A stretch of DNA of 64,000 bases from NCBI RefSeq assembly GCF_014633365.1, contig NC_068338.1, forward strand, positions 24,996,616 through 25,060,615, read 5' to 3'. The DNA comes from Diospyros lotus (taxonomy: Eukaryota; Streptophyta; Magnoliopsida; Ericales; Ebenaceae). Shown one piece after another: positions 1 through 10,932 of the stretch. The notes below the pieces were generated by a model that saw only the letters and a list, made by a program, of their open reading frames with translations, did no database searches and had not been told where the DNA came from. Made by a program: the position numbers and the translations under genes. The first letter of the stretch is position 1. Each line of letters opens with the position of its first letter.

Positions 1-140
1 GGAGAAGGAGCAAGATTTAGGGCTGGGAAAGCGGAGGTTCAACCTAGAACCTCTAATAGAGAAGGTCTATGGTGCACCTACTGTAAGAAGCCAAGGCACA
101 CCCGAGATTACTTGCTTTAAGCTCCATGGAAAGGAAGCTG
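1..140 (+). pseudogene. Copia element A, 3' part of gag (zinc knuckle), left piece
   Basis: This is the right end of a Ty1/copia gag whose start lies outside the window. It encodes a CCHC zinc-knuckle motif (WCTYCKKPRHTRDYLL at about 70-118), which in this family binds genomic RNA during particle assembly. The last Cys is Tyr here and a stop codon (TAA, 118-120) follows. Coding sequence breaks at 140, at the insertion of element B, and resumes at 25021. The 5-bp duplication AGCTG is at 136-140 and 25021-25025. Removing B joins this piece to the A protease and integrase with the same strand and gene order, which is why I assign both to one element. Confidence 0.8.
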
Positions 141-489
141 TGTTACGACCCTAGGGTTTAGATGGAAAATTGAGAAGAATTCTAGAGAGAAAGAGAGAGT
201 AATTAGAGGGAGACAACAAGAATAAAAGTAGAACAGAGAGGAAGGGACAACAAGTATTGGAGAAGATTTACAAAGAAAGAGAGAGAGAGAGAGAAAGAAT
301 GGAGGGAAATTGACAAAGGGAAATTGGAATTCAATTATCATTCATAAGCATGCTATTCTCTAACTACTCAAGCCTATTTATAGGCTTACAATTGGATATA
401 CTAACAGCTATAATAGAAATACAATCAAAATAAGAAACCAATAATTCGCATGACTATTATATCCCTAGAAATTCCTTGGGGTTGTGACA
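141..489 (-). repeat. LTR of element B (3' LTR in element sense)
   Basis: Left terminal repeat of B, about 349 bp, ending GTGACA next to the purine tract. On the minus strand it contains a TATA-type box (TATAAATA, about 373-381), so element transcription would run leftward. A GA-rich stretch (about 270-300) reflects the CT-rich transcribed leader. It differs from the right copy by many substitutions and small indels; for example, the right copy has an extra GTTTTGCTAG-like insert near its end. Confidence 0.9.
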
Positions 490-1112
490 ATCCCCTCCCC
501 TTCAAACAATTCTTGTCCCCAAGAATTGAAAATTGCTGACCCTGTTCTTCAACCAATTCCAGCCTTAACAATCTGGTTTCTTTTTCGTCTTTTCTTGTTC
601 TTATCTCTTATCTTCCTTTTCTTTTGCCTTTCCGTGTCTTTTTCTTCAAAACATCAGTACTATGATTTGTTGCAACACCTATTTCAGCCATCCACCCATT
701 CCTTGTTGCTCTCAAAATTAATTCCAGTTGACCTGTCACACCTTTCACCATATCCTCTCCAACAATAGTGAGTAATTCCAACTGCTCTACAGGCCAAAAC
801 CCGATTCGATGCTATTGCTCTCCAACAGAAATGCGAACAAGCAAAGCAGCAAGAATCTCATTTCCTTCCATTAAAAATTTCTCCACCTTCTTCCCAAGAT
901 CTTCTCCTTCCTCATCTTTAGTAGAGGTATCCTCAATTGGAGCATCTTTTACTTCCTGATTGACGGTGTACACCAAAAGCCCCCTTTAGCCAGATATTTC
1001 CTCTAGTGGAACCTTGATAGCTTTTTCAACAATTACCATTACTTCCTTGGCATCATAAGTTGCCTGATCCAATTTAGGTTTTTCCTCATTCTTTGCAGCT
1101 ACCATCCTTATA
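490..1112 (-). pseudogene. Element B 3' internal region, unrecognised degraded ORF plus polypurine tract
   Basis: Read on the minus strand this is the last part of B before its 3' LTR. It codes, with stops, for an acidic stretch (around DEEGEDLGKKVEKFL, about 870-925) and then a very basic run (KKKTRKGKRKGR, about 613-648), ending just before the hairpin and purine tract. I recognise no protein family. Its position corresponds to where pol would end in an autonomous gypsy. Element P has a comparable acidic-then-basic ORF in the same place, so the two may be related non-autonomous families. Confidence 0.5.
507..528 (-). other. Perfect palindrome beside the polypurine tract of B
   Basis: Arms CAATTCTTG (507-515) and CAAGAATTG (520-528) are fully complementary around a 4-nt loop, read GGGA in element sense. 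The hairpin sits 17 bp inside the 3' LTR. Elements I, E and P carry equivalent palindromes with different arms. Confidence 0.85.
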
Positions 1113-1132
1113 CTTAGGACCATAGTTACCTA
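1113..1132 (+). repeat. hAT left end: target duplication and terminal inverted repeat
   Basis: The 8-bp duplication CTTAGGAC (1113-1120) is followed by the terminal inverted repeat CATAGTTACCTA (1121-1132). Both match the right end exactly (TAGGTAACTATG 5312-5323, CTTAGGAC 5324-5331). An 8-bp duplication is the hallmark of the hAT superfamily. Confidence 0.95.
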
Positions 1133-1151
1133 ATAAGCTCCACCCCCCCGA

Positions 1152-1189
1152 GCACCGCGTTCCAGTACGCGCGCACTGGAACGCGGTGC
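1152..1189. repeat. 15-bp-arm palindrome in hAT left subterminal region
   Basis: Arms 1152-1166 (GCACCGCGTTCCAGT) and 1175-1189 are perfectly complementary around an 8-bp GC-only-like loop. The arms contain two opposed copies of the subterminal motif GCGTTCCA. In hAT elements such clustered motifs bind the transposase; here that is inferred from position and repetition only. Confidence 0.85.
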
Positions 1190-2454
1190 GTTTGCGTCTT
1201 GGAACGCTTGGGGACGCGTCCCAGTTCTCCGGTAATGAAGACCCGGGTCCCTGCTGCCATCTTCTTCCTCTCTCTCTGCACCGATATTGTCTTCTTCCTT
1301 TCTCTTTGCAACAGCTCTTCCTTTTTCTCTATAAGAGCTCATGGTTTTTGTCAAGAAGGGGAAGCAGCGACAAGGATCAAATCTTTATAAGTTCTGAAGA
1401 GAGGTTGCAGCAAGTTCCCTATCGTTCGAGCTTCTCAACTCCAAATCGAGGTGACTACGGAATACGGATGACGATGGACAACAAATCTTTGAAGCTTCTT
1501 CAACGATGGAGTACTTTAAGTTGCAGAAGATGAAGATGAGGTTTCCTTCTTCCACTGTGAGGCTTCAAAGTTGTAGCTGGTGGAGAGCAGTTGGTGGGTT
1601 AGCTGGTGGAGAGCAGCTGGTGGGTCTGCTCTGCAGAGAGGCACAGCCACGTGAGTTGTGCCTCACTTTTTGACTTTTTGGCTAAAGTTTTATTGGGACT
1701 CCACAACCCATAATTCCCATTGTACTTTCTAGAAATACACATGGGAAAATCTCATTACATATTAAAATAATATCAAATATAAAGTTTATAAATTAAATAA
1801 AAAATAAATTTATTCTATAAAATAATATCAAATATAAAACTTCTAAATTACCAGCCTTAGTTACACGAAAAACATAAATTTATTTCATTAAGCAATATCA
1901 GGACTTATAAATTAAGTTCATAATAGAAAAATGAACTTAATAATAAGACATTCTTTTCACTACATGCACAGTTTCGATCTTCTAGAGCAAGTAAAATATA
2001 TGCATATACATCATAGATGTATAAATAATATAGCAAAATATACGTACATAATATGGCAAGCAAAATAAGCAGCCACTGAGAAAAAGAAAAGAAACTGCTC
2101 CTCCACTGCTATCCAACATTAAATGTGAAGAGACATTCTGAAATGCAATGATGCCTATAACTACTATTTTTTCTTTCTTCTTCTCCAAGTCTCTACATCA
2201 TACCCATACCCATACATTCTCACGAAGCCAGTTGCAGTTACATTTTGTTCCTCTGTTATCTTCATACATACACAAACAACTTAGAATTCTTCCTCAGCTA
2301 GCTCAATCTGCTCTATTTACTGTTGCTCCACTACATCTTGGTAAGCTCCTCTCCCCCCCCCCTCTCTCTCTCGCCCCCTACATCACAATCGTACATAGCA
2401 TATAACGTTTCTTATTTTTGCTTATTCCAATAGCTCTTGTGTACACAACAATTT
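1190..2454 (+). other. hAT 5' non-coding region (probable leader with intron)
   Basis: No convincing coding sequence lies between the left end and the transposase ATG. The first 400 bp are C/T-rich and GC-rich, the rest AT-rich. Just upstream of the transposase a pyrimidine-rich run ends in AATAG (about 2429-2433), a good plant 3' splice site, so the transposase exon may begin at 2434 after a leader intron. A microsatellite-like CT run lies at about 2345-2375. Confidence 0.45.
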
Positions 2455-4718
2455 ATGATGGCTTTTGGGAAGAGAAAATTCAAGGAATTGGTTGAGGTGC
2501 ATGAATGTTCAAGTGAAGATAGTGAAGCTGAAGATACTAATGATGTGTCTAAAGAACAATCAGGTCTACATGTATCAGAGGAAGAGCTTATAAAAGTAAG
2601 TTATAATTCAAAGTCAAAGCCGTTGCTAGAGGAGGTTACCATATGTGGTGCTGTACAAGGTAAGAATCTGGGAGGCTCAAAAAGTTGGCAATGTAAACAC
2701 TGCAAAATACAAAAGAATAGCTCATATACAAGAATACATTATCATTTTTTTGGTCCTCCACCTGGAAAGAAGGTAGGGATACAAAGATGCTCTGTAATGA
2801 TGAATGATAGGACTGAATATGAAAAATTAAGAAAGAGAGTTCAAGAGGCAGAAAAGGCAGGTGTGTGTCTCTCTCTTAGGAATTCTAGAATCATTAAAAA
2901 AGAAAAGATACAACCTGCAAATCAAATTGAAGAAGCTTTCAGTACAATGAGGAGAGATGTTGTGGATTTACAAGTGATGAAGGCATTGTGTGCCAATGGA
3001 ATTCCATTCAATGTTTTAAGAAACCCTCAATGGTGTGAGATGGTAAGAGCAATTAACCATGCTCCTGCTGGTTATAAGTGTCCTTCATATGAAAAGGCAA
3101 GAACAACATTGTTGGATGAATGTAAAAGGAGTGTTGAGAATGATTTAGGACCAATAAAAGAGACTTGGTATCATCAAGGGGTTTCAATAGTTTCTGATGG
3201 TTGGTCTAATGTCAAGCACCAGCCACTGATTAATGTTCTAGCAGTGAACCGTAGAGGAGCTATGTTCATGTATGCTGATGATTTTTCTGGTATTGAAAAA
3301 ACAGGGGCAGCTATCTCACAGTATTTGTTGAAGGTTATTGAAGAAATTGGTGCATCCAATGTTCTTCAAGTGGTTACTGACAATGCTGCCAATTGCAAAT
3401 TGGCAGGAAAGGAAATTGAAAAGGTACACAAGCATATTTTTTGGTCACCTTGTGTTGTGCACACATTGAATTTGGTATTTAAGGATTTTGCTAATTCATT
3501 TGAGTGGTTGAAGAGCACATACAAGATGGGAAAAGCTATAGTTAAATACTTTGTTAACCATTCACAATCTTTGGCAATTTTTCGAAGTAATTCTAGACTT
3601 GATTTGCTTAAAGTGGCCAAGACAAGATTTGCCTCCCATTACATCATGTTGAAGAGGCTAATAGATTGTAGGGAGGCACTTGCTACAACAATTTTTCAAA
3701 AAACATGGAAAGAATGGGTGAAAAATGGGGATGAAAGAACAAGAACAATGGGTGCTTTAGTTTCTGATATTATAATTCGTGAAGAATTTTGGGAAGAAGT
3801 TGAAAATATTATCACCATTACCAAACCAATTTATTTGCTAATCAAATTTTCTGATGGTGATGGTGCCAAGATGGGAGAAATGTACGAAAGAATGGATGTT
3901 ATGCTTGGAGAAATAAAAGATATCATGAAGGAAAACAAGTATGCAAGCGATTATCCTGAAATGGAAAGAATTGTGTTGGCTAGGTGGGAGAAATGAACAT
4001 TCCAATGCATTGTCTTGGGTTTGCTTTGAGTCCTAAGTATTATGACCTTCATTATCTTGATAGACCAGCCCCTGGAGGAGATCCTAGAAGGCCTCCAAAT
4101 CTGGACAGAGAAGTTATTTCAGGTGTTATGGAAGCTTTTTCAAGAATTGCTGAAAGTGAGGAAGAACATAAACTTTTACGTGAACAATTTGCTATTTTTC
4201 ACATGAAGAAAGGATTATATGCAATGGCAGCAGCTCAAATGGATGCAGTAACAATGGATGGAATTGATTGGTGGTCCACATATGGCTCAGAGACTCCAGA
4301 TTTGGCAGAGGTAGCAAAAAAGGTATTATCACAGCCAGTAAGTAGTTCTTCTGCTGAAAGAAATTGGAGCACATATTCTTATATTCACAGTGTTAAAAGG
4401 AATAGATTAAATTGTACAAGAGCTGATAAGCTAGTGTTTATTCACTCAAACATTAGACTTCAATCACGTTTCTTGGAAAACTACAAAGAGGGGCCATTTA
4501 GGAAATGGGATATAGATCCAGATGATTCGTGCATAGAAGATTCTACCCTAAGACTTGAGGATCTAAGATGGAGAAATTTGGATGAGGACTTCGGTGATGT
4601 GCCAAATAGAGATGAAGACATGAAAGAGGGTTCAACTTCAACAAGTGCATCTTTTGTTACTAAACCACGAAGACCTTCCAAAACAAGCACGGCAAAAGGA
4701 AAAGGAAGGAAGTGTTGA
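2455..4718 (+). pseudogene. hAT transposase, frameshifted near 3993
   Basis: The product would excise and reinsert the surrounding element. The first reading frame (2455-3996, from the ATG at 2455) has an acidic N-terminus, then a BED-type zinc finger (W78, C80, C83, H95, H97, numbered from that ATG). A DUF659/RNase H-like core follows, with the Asp motifs SDGWSN and VTDNAANC and the C..H.LNL block. The second frame (to 4718) carries the C-terminal hAT dimerisation domain (SSSSAERNWSTY...NRL) and a basic tail. The frames meet at about 3990-3996, where a single missing base after RWEK ends the first ORF. Apart from that break I see no internal stop, so it looks recently inactivated; a sequencing error in an A-run is possible. 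Confidence 0.88.
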
Positions 4719-5311
4719 GACTTGAGAGGCCTAAAATCTAAATCTACCTTCAACAGATTTTGCTCATTTATTGTGGTCTTTTTGTAAGTTGTAACTTTTT
4801 GATGCATTGATGTATGCATATGGAATTATGGATTATGGAAGTATATGAAGTATGAAGTTATGGACTATGAGATGAGTATCAATGTTAATCATGAATTCAT
4901 GATTATAAATGTTAATTGTTCTTGAACTTGAATTATGAATGTTATCAAGATTCAAGAATCAAGACTTTGTTCATGAATCATATTGATTTTGTTTGATGTC
5001 TTCATTGTTTTCGATCCTAAACTCGTAAGTCCAAACTTCTAATCCCAATTCCCATGTAAGTTTCATCATTTCTCTATCTTAAGAATTTTAATCATTTGTA
5101 TTAATTCCTACTTCCTAATTTATATGGTCAAAAAATCTAAAATATTTTTTAAAAAATTTATATATTCATCGGCGTTCCACTTTGGCAAACCAAAGCGTAC
5201 CAAGACCCTAAGTGGCGAACCGATGAAACCTACCCCCCACGTACCACGTCTCGGGAAAAGTGGCGTACCACGTCCCTGTACCGCGTTCCACATACCAAGC
5301 GTTCCACGAAC
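4719..5311 (+). other. hAT 3' non-coding and right subterminal region
   Basis: AT-rich sequence after the transposase stop, presumably its 3' UTR, runs to about 5160. It is followed by about 150 bp of GC-rich subterminal sequence with three exact GCGTTCCA motifs (5172-5179, 5283-5290, 5299-5306) and near-matches GCGTACCA. No separate gene is visible. Confidence 0.6.
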
Positions 5312-5331
5312 TAGGTAACTATGCTTAGGAC
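5312..5331 (+). repeat. hAT right end: terminal inverted repeat and target duplication
   Basis: TAGGTAACTATG (5312-5323) is the exact reverse complement of the left end, followed by CTTAGGAC (5324-5331), the duplicated target. Confidence 0.95.
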
Positions 5332-6153
5332 CTTATCAGCCTCATACTCTTCCTCAACTGCAAGGATGCCATCACCATCACAATCCTTCTCTTCCAGTGC
5401 TAATACATCAACCTCCAGCAAATATGAATAGCAATCCCCACCGATATCCTTGTCCTATCTCTCTTCCTTGCCAAAGTCTTTTGTTACAATTGGCCGGTCC
5501 AACTCCAATTTTTCCTCAGATTCATGCTCGACATGATTTGCAGCCTTAGAAGCTCCTTCAATGAGTTGGTTGCTCTTAGTAGAACTGTTAGGCTGCAACT
5601 CTTGCTTCCTAAAAATGGCTTCCAAGGCGAGTTCTTGCAACCTTGCTTTCTCAACCGCCTCTTTCAAGATTGTAGGCATCATCATTTTGACCATTAACCT
5701 CAGTTTGTCCTTCAAACCACTAACAAATTTCGATACAAAATAGTGCTCCGTCAGAGCTGGCTGAGCACTCCACATTAGGGGCGTTAGCTCCTCAAATCTA
5801 ACCTAATAATCTGTCACTGATCCCTCCTGCCTTAAATTGTTGAACTCCTCAATCACCTTAGTCAAGTTCTTCTTCTTCCCAAATTGGTCATGTAAATTTC
5901 TAGCAAGATTAGTCCCCTGGCCTTCCCTTCCCTAGGCATTGGGACATCATGGGGAGTAAGGGAAGATGAACTTCTTACTTGAATTTCCGGTTTCAAGGCC
6001 GGTAGTTCCTCTGTCTCTTGCAAGCCATAGGTCATAGGGAGGGTACCATGGTTGGGCATAACTGGATCAGCTACTACTCGGGGAGGAAAATACGGTGATA
6101 ACCATAATTGATGTGGCAAATACAGCATGTTGAACATGTTGTTGATCTGTTGG
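5332..6153 (-). pseudogene. Element B gag, C-terminal part
   Basis: On the minus strand this codes for the second half of a Ty3/gypsy gag (nucleocapsid precursor). Recognisable blocks are the capsid segment around LTEHYFVSKFVSGLKDKLR and the following helix-rich KMMMPTILKEAVEKARLQE, closely similar in order and wording to the gag of Reina-like element I (34393-34560). The frame is broken in several places. Upstream it was cut at 6153 by copia C (duplication GTTGG at 6149-6153 and 23295-23299), and its N-terminal part lies at 23300-23469. No zinc knuckle or protease follows; the reading decays into acidic sequence before the hAT insertion. Confidence 0.75.
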
Positions 6154-6361
6154 TGCTGGAATTATGCTAATCTAATCTTGATCCTAGAATATTCTAGGAT
6201 CAGTGTTTTATGTAAATAATATGTAAATATAGAAAGTTAATAACGGTAGATTGCTGTCATTTATTTCCTTCCTTCTTTGCTAATAATCCTCTCCTTAAAA
6301 GAGGATGTTGTACATATTCATTAGTATGAAATTAAGATATTTTCTGGTCTAATTTCTAAGT
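6154..6361 (+). repeat. 5' LTR of copia C
   Basis: 208 bp. The palindromic segment CCTAGAATATTCTAGG lies near its start. It ends CTAAGT directly before the primer site. Four transitions separate it from the 3' copy. Confidence 0.92.
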
Positions 6362-6376
6362 TGGTATCAGAGTACT
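6362..6376 (+). promoter_or_regulatory. Primer binding site of copia C
   Basis: TGGTATCAGAGTACT matches the 3' end complement of plant initiator Met-tRNA over its first 11 bases, directly abutting the LTR. Confidence 0.85.
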
Positions 6377-6846
6377 AATTTAGAGATTGAATCACAGCTG
6401 TTCACTGTGAAACCCTAGACTGCCCATCAATCCCAGCTGTTGACCCAAGATCTGTTGGCCATTGTCGACCCAAGATCCGTTGGCCACCTCCGCCTCTCAA
6501 TCGACTGTCATCCCTCTGCAGAAGTTGGAAGCTACATATTGTCGCCGACTAATGAAGACGAACAGTCGTCGGAGACAGCTGCTGGAACAACTGTCGTCGT
6601 CAACGAAGGCACCATAGACCTGCTTGCTGCTGTATCGGACTGTATTTCCGATCTTAGATCCATCGGCGCCATTCCCAAACACCGCCGACCGCATTCCCAG
6701 TCACCACCAATCGCTCGCGGTCTTTGTGCCGTGATTGTTGTTCGCCATCAGCCGCTGGCTGCCATCTCCTAGCGTCGCCACCTCCAGTGTCACTACAGCC
6801 ACTTCTCTGATTGTTTTTTTGTCAACCAGTTTCTTCTTCCTGAGCC

Positions 6847-7860
6847 ATGTCTGAAGTCACCTCGGGAACCTCTGCACCCTCTGCTGCTATTGTCCCAACC
6901 AAACTGCCAGCAACCCAGCCAACCCATTCTGTCCAAATCACTACTATCCGCTTAAATGGTGATAATTTTCTTCGCTAGTCTCAATCAGTCCGGATGTATA
7001 TTTGTGGGCAAGGGAAAATTGGCTATCTTACCGAGGATAAGAAGGAACCTGCAGCGGATGACCCATCCCATTCCATTTGGGATGCTGAAAACTCCATGGT
7101 AATGACATGGCTGGTCAACTCCATGGATGAAGATATCAGCTCCAATTATATGTGCTATCCTACTGCAAAAGAATTGTGGGATAATGTAAATCAGATGTAC
7201 TCTGACCTGGGAAACCAATCATAGGTTTTTGAATTGACTTTGAAATTGGGAGAGGTCCGACAAGGAGATGATTCAGTAACTAAGTACTTCCATTCTTTGA
7301 AGCGATTGTGGCAAGATCTTGATCTCTTCAATACATACGAGTGGAAATCTACAGATGATTGCAACCACCACAAGAAACTCATTGAAGATAGCCGTATTTA
7401 CAAGTTCCTTGCTGGTCTTAATATCGAGTTCGATGAAGTGTGAGGACGAATCATTAGCTGGTCTCCCCTTCCTCCTATTGGTGATGTATTTGCTGAAGTT
7501 AGAAGAGAAGAAAGCCGAATGAGTGTCATGCTAGGAAAAAAGACCACTGGTGAGTCACTGAAAAATTCTACTTTAATTGCTAATGCTATTACCTACAAGG
7601 CTGCAAATTACTAGCGTAAAAGCGATGAGCGACCTCAGGTTTGGTGTGACCATTGCAACAAGTCACGCCATACTCGCGAGACTTGTTGGAAAATTCATGG
7701 CAAACCTGCCAATTGGAAAAACAGTAAGCAAGGAGACAAGAGCCACCGTGGGGTCCCTACTGCCAATGGGGTTGATACCGGTCCCTTCAACAAAGAGCAA
7801 ATTGATCAACTTTTACAGCTGTTAAAATCCAATTCCTCATCTGGTATTCCTAGTGTTTCC
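6847..7860 (+). pseudogene. Copia C gag
   Basis: The ATG at 6847 opens a gag with the usual N-terminal block (RLNGDNFLR.SQSVRMYICGQGK) and the UBN2-like region (SIWDAENSMVMTWLVNSM), continuing to a CCHC knuckle (WCDHCNKSRHTRETCWKIHG at about 7640-7700). Stops interrupt it at about 6976, 7222, 7441 and 7612; frames also shift. Gag builds the virus-like particle. The closely matching knuckle in element H shows C and H are related copia families. Confidence 0.8.
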
Positions 7861-7899
7861 TTGGCACACACAGGTAGAAAACCTAACGCCTTTTCTTGT

Positions 7900-9126
7900 C
7901 TTCATTTCTCTCCATGAGTTATAGATTCCAGAGCCTCCAATCATATAACTAGTTCTTCTCATTTCTTTAATACCTATACTCCTTGCTCTGGAAATGAAAA
8001 AATCAGAATCGCCGATGGTAGTTTTTCACCTATTGCAGGTAAAGGACTTATTAAACTGACTGAGAATATTAATCTCACTTCTGTCCTTCATGTTCCTAAC
8101 TTAGCCTGCAATCTTTTGTCGGTTAGTAAACTGTGCAAAGATTCTAATTGTCGTGCTACTTTCTTTGACTCTCATTGTGAATTTCAGGACCAGAGTTTGG
8201 GGACCACGATTGGGCGTGCTAGGATGATTGAAAGCCTTTACTACTTTGATGATATCTCTGTCGGTAATAAAAAAGCTCAGGACTTTAGTAGTACTAGTTC
8301 AATTCTTGTTCCAGACACAATAATGCTATGGCATCTTAGACTAGGCCATCCTAGTTTTGCCTATTTGAAATGTTTATTTCCCGAATTGTTTAAAGGAATG
8401 GATTATTCACATTTTCAATGTGACAGTTGCATCTTGACAAAAAATCATTGTTCTACATATATGCCAAAACCCTACCAAACATCTAAACCTTTTTATATAA
8501 TTCATAGTGATGTTTGGGGACCATTTAAAATTTCTACTTTCTCTGGCAAACGGTGGTATGTCACCTTTATTGATGATCATACACGTCTGTGTTGGATTTA
8601 TTGGATGCACAAAAAATCTGAAGTAGAATACTTTTTCAAAAATTTTTACACTATGGTTGAAAATCAATTTCAAACCAAAATTGGTATTTTACAGTCTGAT
8701 AATGGCACTAAGTATTTTAATGAGCACCTAGGTTTTTTTTTGAAAGAAAAAGGTATTTATCATACATCTACTTGTCGGAATACTCCTCAACAGAATGGTA
8801 TTGCTGAACGTAAAAACAGGCATTTACTTGAAGTCGCACGTGCCATAATGTTTTCTATGCATATTCCAAAATATTTATGGGGTGAAGTTGTTTTGACGGC
8901 ATCCTATTTGATAAACAGGATACTCACTAAAGTGTTAAAGTACAAAACACCTCTTGAGTGCCTGAAAGAAGTTTTTCCTAACACATGATTACATTCGGAT
9001 CTTCCTATCAAAGTTTTTGGGTGTACTGTGTATGTTCATATCCCTAATCAATTTCGTTTCAAACTTGATCCTAGGGATGTCAAATGTGTTTTTTTGGGTT
9101 ATGCCTCACATAAAAAAGGCTATAAG
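7900..9126 (+). pseudogene. Copia C protease and integrase
   Basis: The aspartic protease motif appears as DSRAS (about 7923), with Arg in place of the usual Gly, so the active site is probably dead. Then come the GAG-pre-integrase block (WHLRLGHPSFAYL), the H/C zinc site (about CDSCILTKNH) and the rve core. The three acidic residues of the core are in HSDVWGP, LQSDNGTKYF and NTPQQNGIAERKNRHLLE. The core is open from 8116 to 8986, then a stop and a frame change lead to FGCTVYVHIPNQF. Coding ends abruptly at 9126, where solo LTR D begins inside the linker before reverse transcriptase. Confidence 0.87.
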
Positions 9127-10932
9127 TGTAACACTCCACTTTTCTCTTACCGAGCGTGTCACTATACTGGGGCCCAAAATATACATAAATTATTTTTTTC
9201 TTTCTTTCTCGGTACATAACTTAAACCTTAAAGTATCAATTTTCAAACAAAACCTGATATGGTACATACCTGAATTCACCTTATATTATATCATAAAGAA
9301 TCAGTACCATATATTACATCATATTCTCAATTATAAAATACATGGAGATTCCATAAACATTCTAACAAGACTAATCATCAATAAAGAATAAGCTAAAACA
9401 TATCCGAATTAGCTCATTGAATCCATCGGCCACGCCATCACGTGCTGTCTGATCTCAACTTGCTCCTTGTCTAAGCTGCAAGTCTAAACTGGAATGTTGA
9501 ATGTTCCAGGGGCATAACCCATTAGAAAATGAAACTTCTAGTGAGGGTCCAAAAACATATATATGAATGCATGATGCGATAATATGAACAACATTTTCCC
9601 TTAAGGTAACTTTCCAGGCCCACCAGGCCGACACGGAATCCTAGGCAAATCCCGAACCTCTGCAAGATAAGCCTAACGTTATTCTATCATTGCCCTAGGG
9701 GAATTACGGCTACACTCTGGGGGCGACATCCCATTCCCATGCACAAATATCAATATGACAATAATATCGTGCTATGCAAATATCACAACTTTCAATGGAA
9801 TATGGCAAAATGAACATTGCATTCATAAATAGAATGCATATAAGCAATCATATCATAAATATGAGTTCTTGTGAGAAAACAACTCACCTTTTGCTAAAAG
9901 ATCAAGACACCTTGAAAAGCATGCATCGCCTCGATGTGCGTGTCCAACCTCGATTTTCGTGCCAATTCTCAAAAGTTGCACCAATCACATCATCTCGATC
10001 ACCTTAATCATAAAAATGATATTTAATCACTAAATATCTCAATATTCCATTTTCTTCCTATTTTCCTTCATTTTTCCTTCTAAAAATCTCAATAAATACC
10101 TTGGGACCATTTCCTCAAATCTATTTCCACAATAATTCATAATATCCAATGAACTTCAAGGGAAAAATACCGGACTTACTCGGATGGTGCGTTTTCACGC
10201 AAAACGAGGCTCCTTGATGCTAAAATCGAGACATCGAGAATTCGAACTTCAAAACTTTTTGCACGGACCCCTATAAAACATTTTTCTATTTTTTTACAAC
10301 ATTTTTCTGGATTTTTCGGCCTAGCCACGCGCCCGCACGCGTGGAGACCCCCACGTGACCGGCACACGCCGGTTGTCTTCTTCGGCCAACTTTTTCTAGC
10401 GACGGCCGATTGATCCACCAACCTCTTCTCCTTCCTCAGTCGATCAACATGGCACCTCTTGTACCTCGAAAGGAGCTTGGGAAGGCCGTTAACCGGCCAG
10501 TAGAACTCTCGGCCAAGGCGTCCGCCACCTTCTCCGGCGAGCCTTTGAAACCGCATCAAACTTCAACGAAAATGCTTGATTTTCTCTAGATATCATCTTT
10601 AGGCTATGGGCAATAAAAGCCCTATGGTTTGGAATGCCAATGCGTTCGATAAGGGGGTTGATTTGAAACGTCATTTTTTGTAAATTTTCGGCCACATGAA
10701 CGCCTATTTATAGGCATTTTTGAGCATCCAAATTCCCTTGGCCGAGTAAACCATTGCCTTAGGAGTCTTCACCTCCCTTAGATCGGCCTAGAAGCAACCC
10801 TGGCCGACCAAATCATCACTTGCAGGTGCTCGATCGCGCGACCAGAAAGCTGGTCGGAAATTCTCCAAATTCGGCCACCCCGGTGGCTCTTGCCAAATCT
10901 TCCTTTACAAAAGTTGCTCCCCGACCATCGCT

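Larger units (their letters stand above)
1121..5323 (+). mobile_element. Autonomous-type hAT DNA transposon (4.2 kb)
   Basis: A complete cut-and-paste transposon inserted in element B. It has 12-bp perfect terminal inverted repeats, an intact 8-bp target duplication and a central transposase gene on the plus strand. The subterminal 100-150 bp at each end are rich in copies of GCGTTCCA or its complement TGGAACGC, plausible transposase-binding sites. The identical duplications and inverted repeats argue for a fairly recent insertion, although the transposase has at least one frameshift. Confidence 0.93.

Noticed and set aside
276..298. GA repeat as an independent microsatellite locus
   Set aside because: It is part of the CT-rich transcribed leader of the LTR of B; similar runs occur in the LTRs of I, P and F.
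484..959. Plus-strand open frames in the B 3' region
   Set aside because: They lie antisense to B and contain pyrimidine-run peptides typical of reversed purine-rich DNA.
9157..9175. TGTCACTATACTGGGG as the left end of D
   Set aside because: Flanking bases give no duplication there (GAGCG versus ATAAG); moving the end to TGTAACA at 9127 gives ATAAG on both sides and a proper inverted end.
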